DNA from: Sycon ciliatum
Taxonomy: Eukaryota; Porifera; Calcarea; Leucosolenida; Sycettidae
Assembly: GCF_964019385.1 (NCBI RefSeq)
Contig: NC_088644.1
Span: 20,221,654 to 20,285,653, forward strand
Length of the DNA stretch: 64,000 nt
Direction of reading: 5' to 3'
The notes beneath the pieces were generated by a model. That model made no database searches, was not told the DNA's origin, and saw nothing but the letters and a program-made list of their open reading frames with translations. A program made the translations under genes and the position numbers. Of the stretch, positions 1 to 12,783 are shown piece by piece (within the stretch, counting starts at the first letter, position 1; every line of letters begins with the position of its first letter).

Positions 1-79
1 AGATAATAGTGGCTAGGATAACAGTGGCTAGGATAACAGTGGCTGGGATAACAGTGGCTAGGATAACAGTGGCTAGGAT
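1..79. repeat. 15-bp tandem repeat
   Basis: About five copies of a 15-bp unit (GGATAACAGTGGCTA and single-base variants) run from the first base of the window, so the array probably continues to the left. Confidence 0.9.
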
Positions 80-1206
80 CAAATGCCGTACTTCTGTGTT
101 GCTCTGCAGTGCACGTACCTTACAACACCAGCACCTTTGTCGGGTTCATTCCTAGGTGGCAGCGTTGGGGCATTTTGACTGGTTCTGCATACATTTAGAG
201 CAGATATGAATCATTGCCAATTTCTCCACTGTTTTCATGGCATAATTATTTCAACCACTTGGTGTGCTGTGTAACTTCCATACATGAGTAAGTGTTGAGA
301 CAGAACAAGGTAATAGGTGTGTGATTACCCTGCATACACAGTAGTGCCCATATCCATTTACATGTAGCAGTTATGTTACTTATGTACCCCAATGCTGCGA
401 CCATGACTATGCATAAATAATTAGAACAGTAGCATAGGTACACATGATGTACGCTTCTAGAAGATAGAACCACGTGTTAAGATTATGTTCCACTACTCAT
501 CATCACTATCAGTCATGTCCTGCTGGCGCTCCTCAATGTGTTGCCTAGACTCGCCCTTACCACACAGAACTGTAATCGATCGTCTTGTCTTTCCGTCTGC
601 CTGTTTCCATTGCATGTTTATAGTGTTACTTTCCTTGCAGCAATGTTACGTGCTGCTCGCTCCTGCTGACCTTTGCTCGCGCCCTGTTTGATGCTGCCTG
701 ATCGATGCTTCTCTTCGCAGCTGCTTGCTATAGACTTCAGCTGCTATAAGTTGGCTGACTCGGGTAGAGTTGAGTGCAGTAGAGTAGAGGTTTAGAGTAG
801 AGTGTAGAGTTTTAGAGTTGAGTTTTAGAGAGGGAGTCTGAGAGTTTATTATTGAGAGTTCCAATACCGCTCAAGCGCACTTGTTCGCTTGAGCGGGGTT
901 TTGCATTGCAGTTTCCTACCTTTCCTTTGCATTTTCACTTTTACAATACCGGACCTTTGTGCTCCACCACCCTGATTTCTCTGTGCGTTGGGTCTGAGGT
1001 ACGCCTGAGCGGAATGACCAAGAGGCGCACATATACTTTGTGCCAACGGGCTTGGGATAACTCACACGTAGGGACGATCGGACGACCACGGCAGGTGCGT
1101 GCATGCATACAAAACGGAACGATGTGTGACGTTGTAGATCAGCCAGTTTCTCAACAAAACCCAGAAATTGCAAAGCCCAGGTTAGCCAGAATATGACATT
1201 TCTTAT
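80..1206. other. no gene seen
   Basis: I see no supported gene. A stretch at about 760-845 is rich in TAGAG/TTGAG words, and 867-896 can form a hairpin with 11-bp arms (CCGCTCAAGCG and its complement). Open frames here lack coding character and splice context. Confidence 0.4.
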
Positions 1207-1764
1207 TGATAGCTTGCATACCGTCCTACCGGTAGGACCACGGGTCCTACCGGTAGGACCCAAGAAATCGAGCTGCAAAAGTGCTTTTGGTTGAGAAATT
1301 TTTTGAAACAATTGTTGAGATGAGGTCTTTGTCAGGCAAAGTAATGGCGCAAAATGCAAGGCTATGTCCAGTGCATTGCGTATGCGCAATTTTATCGATT
1401 GTCAAAATGGCCGCACATAATCCTGTCGGTGCGCTAGCAACTCTGTCCAAAGTGAATAGACCAATCCCGAAAAATGGCACATCAATTGTGGTGAGGTCCT
1501 AATGTTTTTATTAGCTTGCCAAGGCCGTGGAATGCATAATACCATACTCTGTTTCCATGGTTACCATGGGTTGTTACCATGGAATTTCGTAGTATGCCTT
1601 GTGCGATCACGTCTAAAATTTATGGACTCCTTCATTAGCCCCTTAGCAACAGTTTAGGGTCAAGTGTTAGGTCAATGTTAGAACAGAGGCCATGCAGCAT
1701 GTCTGTGTATGATGGTCCTACCGGTAGGTCCTACCGGTAGGGCCGAGGTCTATGCAAGCTATCA
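1207..1764. mobile_element. MITE-like element with CCTACCGGTAGG palindromes
   Basis: The ends are inverted copies of TGATAGCTTGCATA (left about 1207-1220, right about 1751-1764). Just inside each end lie two copies of the perfect palindrome CCTACCGGTAGG (about 1225-1258 and 1714-1740). The interior of roughly 450 bp has no convincing coding sequence. No clear target duplication was found, so the superfamily is unassigned. Confidence 0.55.
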
Positions 1765-2460
1765 TTATGGAGACCATGGGACACAGACTTGCTAAGTTGC
1801 TGAGCATGATGCTATTCTTGAAGGTGAGTTGTGAGGGGATTGAAAACTATGGAAAAACCTTTATACTTAGCACAATCACCCATATTCAGCATGGATGCAG
1901 GGGTAAGTGTCCCTTCCCTTGAGGTACAAACATAATAGTATTACCAATGCGCCTCAGCATTTACGAGACAGAAACTCAAGAAGGAAGGCTAGGTCCGCAT
2001 GACCTGCACACTATAGTTTTCTCGTGCCCCATGGTCAGAACTCGCAACTGCAATTTTATTTATCATTAACCCCAGTTTAGCATGAAGTGTGCCAATGTAG
2101 CTTCACTCGAGATGCTGCACTGGATATCCTATACTTACCGCTCATCATGGATCTGTGAATTGAAGTTCTCATTTATTACATGCAGACCCCTACATAAAGA
2201 AATAAATAAAGAAATAAACATAAAGTTGCAAAATCTCAGTTCAATGCAAAGGTGGCATCTTTTACTCAATAGTGAATTTTCCGCAGAAATTTAGCTCTTG
2301 ACCGACCAATGGGAGACGGCTACTGTGTAATTGTACATCAGCACCGGCCTCACAAAGTAAAACACTTTTAGCATTCATCATGGCTGATAGAACGACTAGT
2401 ATATAGCACAAATGATCTAGCTCATCTAAATCTCTACTCAATTAACTTTTCCGAGAGCAG

Positions 2461-2736
2461 CATATGGGCCGCGATCAGCTAAAACATGTCTTTGGGGTTC
2501 GGTAAAAAAAGTTGAGAAATGACGGGAAGAAAAAAATGTTTTGTCGAGCGCGTTCAAGCTGCGCTTCACTCATCATGAACCAGTGGTGACCATCTTCTCA
2601 AATTTTGTTCAAACACTTGTTTGGCGGTGTAGTTCAAGTAGTTGGCGAGTAAGGTCCCAAAAACTGTGTTCTGGAGGAAAACAAAATTTGAAAATTTTCA
2701 CTCTAAGACATGTTTTAGCTGATTGCGGCCCATATG
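2461..2736. mobile_element. MITE, 276 bp
   Basis: Terminal inverted repeats of about 32 bp begin CATATGGGCCGC and continue with AATCAGCTAAAACATG, differing between the two ends by one base. The interior is AT-rich and non-coding. Superfamily not recognised. Confidence 0.7.
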
Positions 2737-2870
2737 ACGCTACATGAGACTTGTTCTACGTTCCTGTGTCTCCCATTGCCGTTCAAGTGTTTTGATAGCC
2801 TGGCTTACTTAGGGTCGGGCAGTCAATGAGATCACGTGATGGGCCCATTGGATTTACCGTAACTCGGGTA

Positions 2871-3394
2871 TCATATTTCCCCGATTATTAGTCGCACTCG
2901 CAGGCAGGCATAGTGGGATGGTCTAAGACCATGATTGAGAAACAGAGGGTACCAGGTTCAAGTCCTGCTTGGAAGCGGAAGGATTTTTTCCAGCCGTGCT
3001 GCGACCCACAGTTAATTGGGAACTCGTGGCCTGGCACGAGGAAAACATGGATGCAGTGAATGGGATTTTCGGTCTTTGACCACTTGCTGGTGAGCTGATC
3101 TACTCACCTCCCACCGCTTTAGGAGCTGCATCTGCGCCTTGATCCTTGAAGGGTGGTGGCGTTCCTACGGATGCGGAAAACCCGGCTTCCAGCCGAGTCT
3201 CACGCGAACCGTGAAAAAAAAAAAATTTTTTTTAGTCGCACTCGATTACAAGTCGCACCCCATTTTCAGGTTTCAGCAATATTGTTTTAATATACTGATT
3301 TCAGTAGTAACTCATACTCGATTGTAAGTCGTAGCCCCCTTTTACCTTTGCCTTTTTGTGTGAAAAGGTGCGACTTATATTCGGGGAAATACGG
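2871..3394. mobile_element. MITE with TA target site, split by a SINE
   Basis: The ends are inverted (left TCATATTTCCCCG, right reading CCGTATTTCCCCG on the other strand), each followed by AGTCGCAC. TA dinucleotides flank both ends, as in Tc1/mariner-type elements. A SINE occupies 2901-3231. The element at 28604-28784 has related ends. Confidence 0.65.
2901..3231 (+). mobile_element. tRNA-derived SINE, copy 1
   Basis: A pol III B box (GGTTCAAGTCC) lies at 2955-2965, about 55 bp from the 5' end, with a plausible A box near 2911. The tail is A-rich followed by T-rich. A perfect 13-bp target duplication, TTAGTCGCACTCG, flanks it (2888-2900 and 3232-3244). The body is about 75% similar by eye to the inverted copy at 10238-10543. 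Confidence 0.8.
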
Positions 3395-3396
3395 TA

Positions 3397-4850
3397 CTCT
3401 CAAAAGTAAGAGTCACTGCTCTACACCGGTGTGACCAGCTTAGGAAGAGTGCTAATTTGTTTGAACACGGAAATTACTATAATCATCAACACACACTATA
3501 AAATAAGGCAAGAGCCAATGCTGGGCCCAATGCAGTCCCTATAGTTGTAGTACATACTCAACATAATGACTAGCAGTCTGCCGAGGTGGTAGAGTTGGAC
3601 GTGGATGGCTCACCGTGTCGGTGGGACGAGACGTTCTGCACATAGATAATTATAGGTAGCAAGATGCATCAAGTCTATGCAGCAAGTACATTACAGCAAG
3701 TCTGCCGTGACAGTAAACTTTAATGTGCGTTCTAATGGAGGACAAAATGTGCCAAAGCACTTGTGGTAACCAGGTGTACGTCTTATCCAAGTCTGCGCTA
3801 ATAGATTATTACTGTACCCTTGTTGTTGGATCGACTGGCAGGTTGCGGACAGCAGTGAGATCAACCGATGTCTACAGATCGAACAGCTGTGGTCAGCGGC
3901 ATTGTATGCATGCACTCTACCATTATCATGTTGACAAGGCTCGTGATGGCAAACACTCGGACTTTGAGCAAAACAAAACACAATGGAACTTCTCGATGAC
4001 AGACACCCTTGACCTGACATCGGTGACCAGAATATAGCGGCTCCAAGATTATTAGAAAACAGCACTGATTGTTTGGGAACAGCTGGGGCTGAATGATGTC
4101 TGCTTAGGGACGTTTCACTGAACTCTTTATTTGTCGAATTCTAGTAATTGACCAAATCATACCGTTCGTATACTTCCGCCGTGGAATCGAAAACATTGTG
4201 CCGCACATTTTGCTCATTTCTGCACAAAAAAACATGCATGGAAATATTGATACAAGAACAGAAAGTGTAAGTGCAGTCTTCAATTTTGTTAGCATAAGAA
4301 TGTTTTTTTGGCCATTCACCACCCAAACGCAATGATCGGCCCTGAAGGAGCACAATATCTGCTGGAGGGTTTGCAGTATACAAGTGGATGCTTTGGCAAA
4401 ACTGAGGTGATGTATTTGTCTGCCTATAGAGTCTGTCCATTGCGAGTCAAAATAGTATGCGCTTTGTTTTCAGAGGCCAACCCAGGCTTGTGATGTCACT
4501 CCAAATAGAACATCTCAAACTTGATGGAACTACATTATGCTCTTTGCAGTGGTGGTACAAGGATGTTGTTTCACATTTCAAAGTTTGAAATTGCTCCCAT
4601 GTTGGAAGTCCATGCATACCAGTTATACTTGTGCACGTAAGGGCTGTGGTGTGTAAATACATGTACTGGGAAACTAGCACTAAATGTAAACGTGGAGTTG
4701 CATGTCACAGGCTACGCACGAGGCTTGCTAAGAAAATGGTCCCCCCCCCCCCCCTCACACATAAACATGCCAGCGATCAAGTTCTCATGGGTACTTTACT
4801 AAATTTTAATGATTCCTCCTCAGATTAGCCTAGCAGAATACTATTAACAG
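3397..4850. other. no gene seen
   Basis: No supported gene. A short stretch near 3583-3640 (GGTGGTAGAGTTGG) resembles a tRNA-like A box but lacks a matching B box. A C-tract sits at 4741-4754. Confidence 0.35.
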
Positions 4851-4854
4851 TCAG

Positions 4855-5000
4855 TGGTGGTGGTACATAGTATAGTCTGATTAGCCTAGCAGTGGTGGTG
4901 GTGGTACATAGTATAGTCTGATTAGCCTAGCAGTGGTGGTGGTGGTACATAGTATAGTATGATTAGCGTAGCAGTGGTGGTGGTGGTACATAGTATAGTG
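4855..5000. repeat. about 41-bp tandem repeat, 4 copies
   Basis: Unit CAGTGGTGGTGGTGG followed by TACATAGTATAGTCTGATTA is repeated about four times with few changes. Confidence 0.85.
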
Positions 5001-5888
5001 TATGATTAGGAATGTACTTACACAAGTATTTGAGGCGGTGGATATCTGTACACGCATAAGTGGCAGGACACAAGACAAAAGGAATCCAGTGCATGAATCT
5101 AAACATTTTCAGTATTTACTATTTATCCCTTCCTAAGAAAAAATGAACAAAAACAAATGTACAGTTGCTGGCCGGTGCAACAACAACAAAAAGCGACCCC
5201 GTACTACTGAACTACTACGAGTACGAGCTAGCTATTATGTGTCGTCCTTGAGGCATCCACACAATGCTTTTAGATGATTGCCTGTGAGCGTCCAGTCAGT
5301 GCCACTGAATACAGTCACCTGAAGACATGTGGCCATGTGCCATATCTGGAAACTGAGCCCCACCCAAGTGTGTACAGTATCGTGTGGAAATCTTAGTATA
5401 ATGATCATAATGAAGTGGCCAATGGCATGTGAAGAGATTAAAGACAAGACATCCAATATGGACTTGATCGTTATCTAGGCACATCCCAATATTGCCCAAT
5501 GCAAAGCATGACTATGTGCTGCTGGTCATGCACGCACGTATCTTTTATGTCCTAATATGGCATTTGACCATATCCCTTACCATCCAACATATCCATGCTG
5601 CCACCTCACCAACAGACAAGTGCATAGGTGAGTTTGCAAAAGCAATTTACCTGCATGTAGCTTCCTATCCATAGTTATTGTAACTTTAGTCATTGAATGA
5701 CATCATTGCATTACAGCTGCATTCATAACAGGTGGGGGTAGGCACCAGTGTGGCGTAGGGTACACACAGCACTACTACAAACTCTGCACTGTCCTTTATA
5801 CAGATCAGGCTACACTCAGTGACTGTCACAATGCACACATGCATACACACACACTCTCTTTCCTCTTTTCTTGCATGCGGAAAAATCA

Positions 5889-6050
5889 CAGTCAACCTCC
5901 TGAATAACAACATTGGGTATTAGAACGACACAATCTTCAGACCTAGTGACTACTTGACTGGATACATTCAACCTTACGAATACCGACAACTTGCTAATAA
6001 CAACGCTTTTTTCATGCACAATCGAGGGTTGTTATTGGCAAGGTTGACTG
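5889..6050. mobile_element. MITE with CAGTCAACCT ends, copy 1
   Basis: CAGTCAACCT at the left end is inverted at the right end (AGGTTGACTG at 6041-6050), followed by TA. A related copy is at 42399-42575. The ends resemble pogo/Tigger-type CAGT ends; this is inference. Confidence 0.6.
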
Positions 6051-6334
6051 TATGTCGAACTTCAGACCTAAACACCAATGATCAGACCCGACCACTGTAA
6101 ATGTAAACAATAAGATAGAAGCTGCAACGCATGAGAAAACATTGCGCCATCTTCTGCTATACTTATTTTCTGCACCTAGCTTCTTTACGCCTGTCACAAG
6201 CAGCTTTATGCTGCCTTCCTTTCTAATAGGGAGTGGTAGACTCCATGGTGAAAATGGATGTTCGACTTTTCCATAAATGGTGGAAATACTTTTGAACTGT
6301 ATTTAAACCTCAGTGGCATATGCTGTTAACTTAC

Positions 6335-6700
6335 GTTGTTGGCGGTGGCTCTGGAGTTTGTGGTAGTGGTACTGGTAGTGTTGCTTCTGCTGAAACAGCC
6401 AAGAGAGGTTCTGGTCGTGTTGCTACTGCTGAAGCAGCCAAGAGAGGTTCTGGTGGCGTTGCTACTGCTGAAACAGCCATGATAGGAACTGGTGGTGTTG
6501 CTACTGCTGAAACAGCCACGAGAGGTTCTGGTGGTGTTGCTACTGCTGAAACAGCCAGGAGAGGTTGTGGTGGTGTTGCTACTGCTGAAACAGCCACGGG
6601 TGGCACTGGTTTCACCTCTGTTTCTGCTGCTGCTTGTGGAGGTGTTACAAGTGGCACGGGCACGGGTACTGATATCACCGGGGGAGTTGCAGTAGTAGAC
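6335..6700 (-). CDS. candidate exon, proline/valine-rich, unrecognised gene
   Basis: Read on the minus strand this is one open exon between an acceptor (TGTAG before 6700) and a strong donor GTAAGT (6334-6329). It is symmetric: one base, 121 codons, two bases (366 nt). It encodes a proline-rich protein with six copies of a 13-residue unit of the type AVSAVATPPEPLV. I do not recognise a domain. The nearly homologous exon at 27196-27324 has the same splice sites and phases and also shares flanking intron sequence, so the pair arose by duplication. The overlapping open frame on the plus strand (Gly/Ala repeats) is judged a shadow because the splice signals fit the minus strand. No start or stop codon of the gene was located. 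Confidence 0.45.
6368..6605. repeat. 39-bp coding minisatellite, about 6 copies
   Basis: The unit is of the form GGTTCTGGTGGTGTTGCTAC + TGCTGAAACAGCCACGAGA, 39 bp, and keeps the reading frame of the minus-strand exon in which it lies. The paralogous exon near 27.3 kb lacks it, so the expansion followed the duplication or was lost there. Confidence 0.85.
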
Positions 6701-6979
6701 CTACACAGTATTGTGGTACATATAACACCAACAAACAATCTCCAGGATACTCACAGATAACTATTCTGTCTTGCCTATCAAGGAAGTCGGGACTCCTAAA
6801 TAGGAATGACATTGTGTTCTTTCCATAGAGAATCTCTGAAAGGCAGATGTGCTTGGCGGTTTATGGTATCACTCAGAACAGTACTAGCTAGCAAGTCATA
6901 TCTTGCCATTCTCTTGCAAAATGAAAACCATCACAATTCACTGTTTTGGTATGAAAGGGGAACTGCACACATTGACAAA

Positions 6980-8510
6980 GAGGAACTAGGGCTAAAAATC
7001 TAAATTTCACTTTTTAGTGGTCTTCGGGGTACTGAGTTGGATAGTCTTGGTGCTAGGAAGCCAAGGCCCTCCCTTCGGGATACATGTACTCCCAATCGAT
7101 CTCGCGCACTTTCCCCAAACTGGGTGAGTGCGCTGAAAATATCACTGAAAGTGAAATATCGGTTTCATAGAAGGGCACACAAGCAAATAGGCAAATCTAG
7201 ACGGGGATGTGCGGGTGTGGGAAATTTCACTGAAAGTGTCATATCATTTTCATAGAAGGGCACACAACGGCAAATAGGCAAATAGGCTCGTATGCAGCTA
7301 CCCAGGACAACGGAACATAAGGTGCCATCCGGGAATGCGAAAAAGCTCCACTTACGCGGTTCAGGGGAATGGAAGTGCAGGGAAAAATGTACGGCGTCAG
7401 GCGAAATAGCACGTCATAGTACATTTGAGATCAGCGGGAAGAAGATGACGACATCCACTAATTAAGTATCTGTGCACACGAATCTGCTGCGTGTGTGACT
7501 CTGTGTGTCAGCTATGATATCATCCCCTGTGGTTCCATGCCTAGCATGTATGTCTGAACTATCCTGCAAAGTTTGAATGACGTAGGTTGAGCGATCGCTC
7601 CGCGAAACATACTTTTTGAAATTATCTTCATAGTATATCTTCCACCATTGAAATTTCGAATTTCTTGCTGAGAGGGGTGGCTTGCAACCTCGATGGCTTG
7701 TTCCAGGCATGCTTTGGAGCCATCTCCTGTTGAAGTGGTGGCGGGGATCTGCCCTGCAACTGCTACAACAAAAAATGATTCGATCTGAGAAAGGGTGAGA
7801 CCGCGAATATCGGTTGAATATTGAGTATTTCATGCCTTTTCATGACGAAGATGGAGTTCTTTTTGGAGATGGACGTCGAAGCAAAGGACATGGTGTCCGA
7901 CTTCTGGGGTCTGGTGAAGCCAGGGATCATTTGTCCAGTCAGGTCGGCAGCCTAACCGTCGGTAAGCTTGTGTTTGGATCCCGTTCTGCTCGATGTGGTA
8001 GATCACAAACAATTTGATATCGCACAAATTGATCTCAGCATCGTGCGTACGGTATTTTATATTCAGAAAATCCCAAAGTGTCTCTGTGTGGCCGTCCTAT
8101 GCCACGAGAAACTCCAATCAGGCTCCCATGTCCTCTGCGTTCATGATTGAATGTCCACTTCGTTTGAACAACGAACACAACAATCGAGGACGGCTTTGCG
8201 ATGAAAAATACAGCTATACTGGAGCTGAAATAAAGAAGAAAAAAACGTGCTGGGATGAGACTCGAGTACACGCATACTCTCCCAGCAGGTGAAATGCAAA
8301 TTTTTGTGAAAAATGCGTGTCGCCGACTGACCAGTAATTTCGCCTGACGGGAGACGAGACCTAACAGGTTGCTGCATGCACCCAGTTTCAGGGAAGTACG
8401 CAAGTTTGATTGGTAATATTGGACAAGCCGATCGCAGCTTTCTTGGACCAAAACCATTAGTTTTGACTCAGCACCCCGAGGGCTACGTGTAGTGAAATTT
8501 TGACTTCAGG
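6980..8510. mobile_element. large inverted-repeat (foldback) element, diverged copy
   Basis: The left part (around 7015-7130: CTTCGGGGTACTGAGTTGG, AATCGATCTCGCGCAC, AACTGGGTGAGTGCGC) recurs in inverted orientation at about 8375-8490. The same words, in the same order, make up the arms of the foldback at 39813-40715. A tandem duplication of about 100 bp (near 7137-7285) is inside. A minus-strand open frame of 123 codons at 7462-7833 is unassigned. Confidence 0.5.
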
Positions 8511-9460
8511 TTATACCTGCTCCTTGCCCGCTATGCATTGTGTCCCACCACAATTCACTGAGATATTTGTATCAATCATTTAGCCAACCACCTCAGTGAC
8601 TGCCCCTCTTCTTTTTTTAAATCTAAATCATGCTTTTCCGTGAGGCACTTGCCAATACTACATACTTTGAACTGTTTTAAAGAGTGCCTTACGGATCACT
8701 TAGTCCATCCTTTAGCTTTGGTATGTAGAATGGCAGGTATCTTGGGTGTTGCTCATATCTGTGTGGAACACATCAGCAGTGATAAAAACATACATACACT
8801 AGAGAGGTTTTTGTAGTCAAGCTATTTCCAATTTGTTCCGTGCTTTGCAAGTAAATGGTTGCACTCCATGCAATCCGTGTCAAAGGTGTGTGTCATTAGA
8901 CCCTGTATGTGATATATTAACTATTGGCTATTAGTTACCAAAGTTAAACAACTCACTTTTACACACATGTGCTGTATGTGCGCGCGCGCCAACCGCTCAT
9001 ATACACTGTCAAACCCATGTGCCAACCCACGACATGCACACACGCAAAGGCATACACACATGCTGCACACACACACACACACACCTCAGACCTCAGACCT
9101 CAGACATGCCCATCGCGGAAGCGATGATAGCGAACAGCTATGTTAGACATAGCAACTTGTGCTGGGATTACACCATTCAACAGCTTGCAAGGCTGATGAA
9201 TTGACCGCCACTATTTTTAGCCTGGTATCCACCACACAGCTGTTTGAAGTGACTTTTTCTGGCCAGTGAATCCCTATTTTTCATTTTTCATTTTTTTCTA
9301 CACACACACACACCACACCACATACTCCGGCATACACTGGATGTTGGTAACCACCCAGGAGAATGAAAGAAAAGTCAGGAAGAGTCCGAGAAAGAGAAGA
9401 AGGACGTGTGCGACCATAATCGTCGGGAATTGAACCCGCACACACACACACACACACACA

Positions 9461-10002
9461 CTTGTACTTGTTGCTCACTACCAAAACTGGTCACGTGTGT
9501 CCCCCCGGGAGAGGGGAGAGAGACTCAAAAGGAATCTTGGAAAGATGACTCAATTCGTTATTGAACCGCCCAACGACCGACACCCTCTGAAATCCCCAAA
9601 ACTCTGGGTGGACTTGAAAATGACCCCACTTATGGGCTCACCACACCTCAGTAAGTGGGTGAGGACAAGGTGCAGAAAAAGGATTGACGGCATCAGGGTA
9701 TCCGTCCCGGGATCCAACTGCAGTTACCCCTGCCCCCAGTGAAGGTAATACTTGCTACTAGAGTGAGTGGCTAAATCAGAGTGGATCTGATAAAAGCTTC
9801 ACTAGCACCATTGATTACACAAGAGTTAATCTAGCCAGAAGCAGTCCATGGTTGACAGGTATGTATACTTCAAACAAAAAGTATATGAACCCTGGAACCA
9901 ACAAAGGTGGCAGGTACAACATTACACCTTCAAGCAGCCGAGCCTGTTGGCAACAGACCCAACGCAATCAGGCATAAGTGTACCTACCAACCGAACTAGC
10001 TG

Positions 10003-10004
<2 letters not shown>
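9461..10004. repeat. 0.54-kb direct repeat, copy A
   Basis: About 95% identical by eye to 11754-12290, same orientation. Both copies are bounded on each side by (CA)n tracts. Shared words include CTTGTACTTGTTGCTCAC at the start and CGAACTAGCTGGCA at the end. No domain recognised in any frame. Confidence 0.85.

Positions 10005-10060
<56 letters not shown>
10005..10060. repeat. (CA)n microsatellite
   Basis: Pure CA dinucleotide tract, interrupted at 10061 by the hAT-like insertion and resuming after 11575. Confidence 0.9.
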
Positions 10061-10061
<1 letters not shown>

Positions 10062-10237
10062 AGGGCATAGCTTAAGGATTTCATTTAGCTCGGACAAATG
10101 TCCTTCCGTTTTGAAATCTGTCCGGACATGCCCGGACATTTTCCACAACACATTTTCAGGGTGTTTCTTCTTTTTATTTTTAGTAGTACTGAAGTATATT
10201 CACAATGACTCATTATGTGGACGTATCTCACACATTA

Positions 10238-10543
10238 AATAAAAAAGTAAATTATCGTATCCGTTCCCGAAGAGAACTCACGACGGCCGCTAACACCCGA
10301 TAAACCCTAGCGGCAGATGCAGCGCCTAACGGTGGGGGTGAGTGGGCAAGTCTCACAACCACTGGCACAAGTGCCGAAATCGACCCCATTAGCTGCATCC
10401 ATGTACCCCTTGTGCCTGGCCACAAGTTCCCAGTTGACTGTGGGTAGCAGCACGGCTGGAAAACCGCTCCCAGGCAGGACTTGAACCAGGTACCTCTCGT
10501 ATCTCAATCATGGTCTTTGACCAACCCACTGTGCCTGCCTGGT
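10238..10543 (-). mobile_element. tRNA-derived SINE, copy 2 (inverted)
   Basis: Homologous on the minus strand to the SINE at 2901-3231: same head (CAGGCAGGCACAGTGGG), same B box GGTTCAAGTCC and same body. A perfect 12-bp duplication TCTCACACATTA flanks it (10226-10237 and 10544-10555). Confidence 0.8.
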
Positions 10544-10599
10544 TCTCACACATTACTATGTACAATTCCCCAATTTATTTGTGTTAGAAACTGAACTAT

Positions 10600-11064
10600 T
10601 TACTGACGACAAATGTATGTACAAGAAAGCGTTGCAGTCAAGAATTTTGCGAACGCGATATGCTCCTTGCAGAGAAGGTAAGTCAGTTCGAATTTGCGTC
10701 GTGCAATAGCGGCAGCACTATCGTCTATCTTGCACAGTGCCTTCGCAATTGGAGCGAATTCGAGGGCATTTCGAGTGGGACACTCTTGCCTGCGGAAAAG
10801 ATTCATTGCTCGTTTATGCATCTCCGTTCCAGCATGATCCTTGAACGCTGATGTTCTCAAGTTCTTGGATCCGGTTATGAAAGCCTCGCTGAAGTATTTA
10901 CAATTGCGGACTCTGTCTACAAACTTGATGCACACGGAAGACTTCAAACATTCTGCTAACAGCCGATCGTTCTTCTGCCAGTCACAAATCAGCCAGGCGG
11001 AAGTAAGTCAGCTCTGCATCATTGTCCGAGATCCACTTATCGCAAGTAGCGGCCTTCACACCAC
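10600..11064 (-). pseudogene. hAT transposase N-terminal fragment
   Basis: The minus strand encodes a fragment with a zinc-finger-like stretch (CKYFSEAFITGSKN, then TSAFKDHAGTEMHKRAM) followed by a helical segment. This matches my recollection of the TTF/BED-like N-terminus of hAT-derived proteins of the ZNF862/C17orf113 type. A frame change near 10980 separates an upstream segment (KWISDNDAELTYFRLAD) from the main open frame (10947 to 10600), which ends at a stop well short of a catalytic domain. It is a truncated remnant carried by the surrounding hAT-like element. Confidence 0.5.
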
Positions 11065-11572
11065 GGACTTGTTTGCCCGGCGGCAAGTCCTCTGAATCTC
11101 CCTTTTATCCCTTTTATTTCGCTTTCCACAAGACATTCTAAAACTTAAAAGACTATCTGCATTCCTGGTCAGTGAAAGAGTGAAAAATAAAAGATGACAT
11201 CTTCCTCTCGAGTCAAGAGCGAACAACTGCACTGCAGACTGCAGTTCAACCCATCGATTCAAGTGCGAAGTCGACACCATGTACAAAGGTCGAAAGTGTG
11301 AATTGACTGTAGCAACCGCGTTGCTACAGGCGGATCAAGTAAATCTGGTGAAGTACGCCTGAGGCTACGGTGTAGACGTGTTAGTTGTACGATATGCAAG
11401 TCGCATTTGGCACGAAGCTCCGAAGAAAGCCCAACTCTGCATAAAAAGGTCGAAAGGTCGCTGCTCTTTTTTTCCTTTTTGACCGGACACTATGTCCGGT
11501 GAAATTGAAAACGTCCGGTCAGTGCCCGAAAATGGCCGGAAAATGTCCGATGTCCGGCCGTTAATCTATGCC

Positions 11573-11575
<3 letters not shown>

Positions 11576-11618
<43 letters not shown>

Positions 11619-11718
11619 ACACACACACACACATACACACGCACACACAGCAATTTGAACTGTATAAAGTGACCACAAACTTACATAAGCTGCGATTGTG
11701 AAGCAGATCTACAGAAAA

Positions 11719-11752
<34 letters not shown>
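11576..11752. repeat. (CA)n tracts with short spacer
   Basis: Two CA-rich tracts (11576-11650 and 11722-11752) flank about 70 bp of unique sequence and link the hAT-like element to copy B of the 0.54-kb repeat. Confidence 0.85.
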
Positions 11753-12464
<712 letters not shown>

Positions 12465-12647
12465 TATTATCCTTTACCATACATGTATAAATTGGAATTT
12501 TCAAATTTGCACCCCCCCCCCCCCACCTCGCAACAGAGCTACAGTATGTTGGGTTATGCTGGGAGTGTCGATACGAGCCACTGGTTAAAGTATCGAAGCA
12601 AGCGTATAATGACCGGCCCGCTTGGAGCCACTATATGGCTCACAGCT

Positions 12648-12783
12648 GAGCCGCCAAATGATTCCGCATGGAGCCGCCAAATGACTCCACATGGAGCCGC
12701 CAAATGACTCCGCATGGAGCCGCCAAATGACTCCGCATGGAGCCACCAAATGACTCCGCATGGAGCCGCTGGATGACTCCGAA
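12648..12783. repeat. 23-bp tandem repeat, 6 copies
   Basis: Unit ATGGAGCCGCCAAATGACTC + CGC repeated about six times with few substitutions. Confidence 0.9.

Larger units (their letters stand above)
10061..11575 (-). mobile_element. hAT-like DNA transposon, non-autonomous
   Basis: The left end CAGGGCATAGCTTAA and right end (reverse complement CAGGGCATAGATTAA) are inverted. Subterminal regions are rich in GTCCGGACAT words on both sides. Ends starting CAGGG are typical of hAT elements. It sits inside a (CA)n tract, so the expected 8-bp target duplication (CACACACA) is present but uninformative. It holds a transposase fragment (10600-11064) and a later SINE insertion (10238-10543). Confidence 0.7.

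Noticed and set aside
867..896. Hairpin as a transcription terminator
   Set aside because: Rho-independent terminators are not expected in this eukaryotic context and no gene ends here.
6320..6760. Plus-strand Gly/Ala/Thr-rich ORF of 146 codons
   Set aside because: Splice donor and acceptor, and the paralogous exon at 27.2 kb, support coding on the minus strand; this is its shadow.
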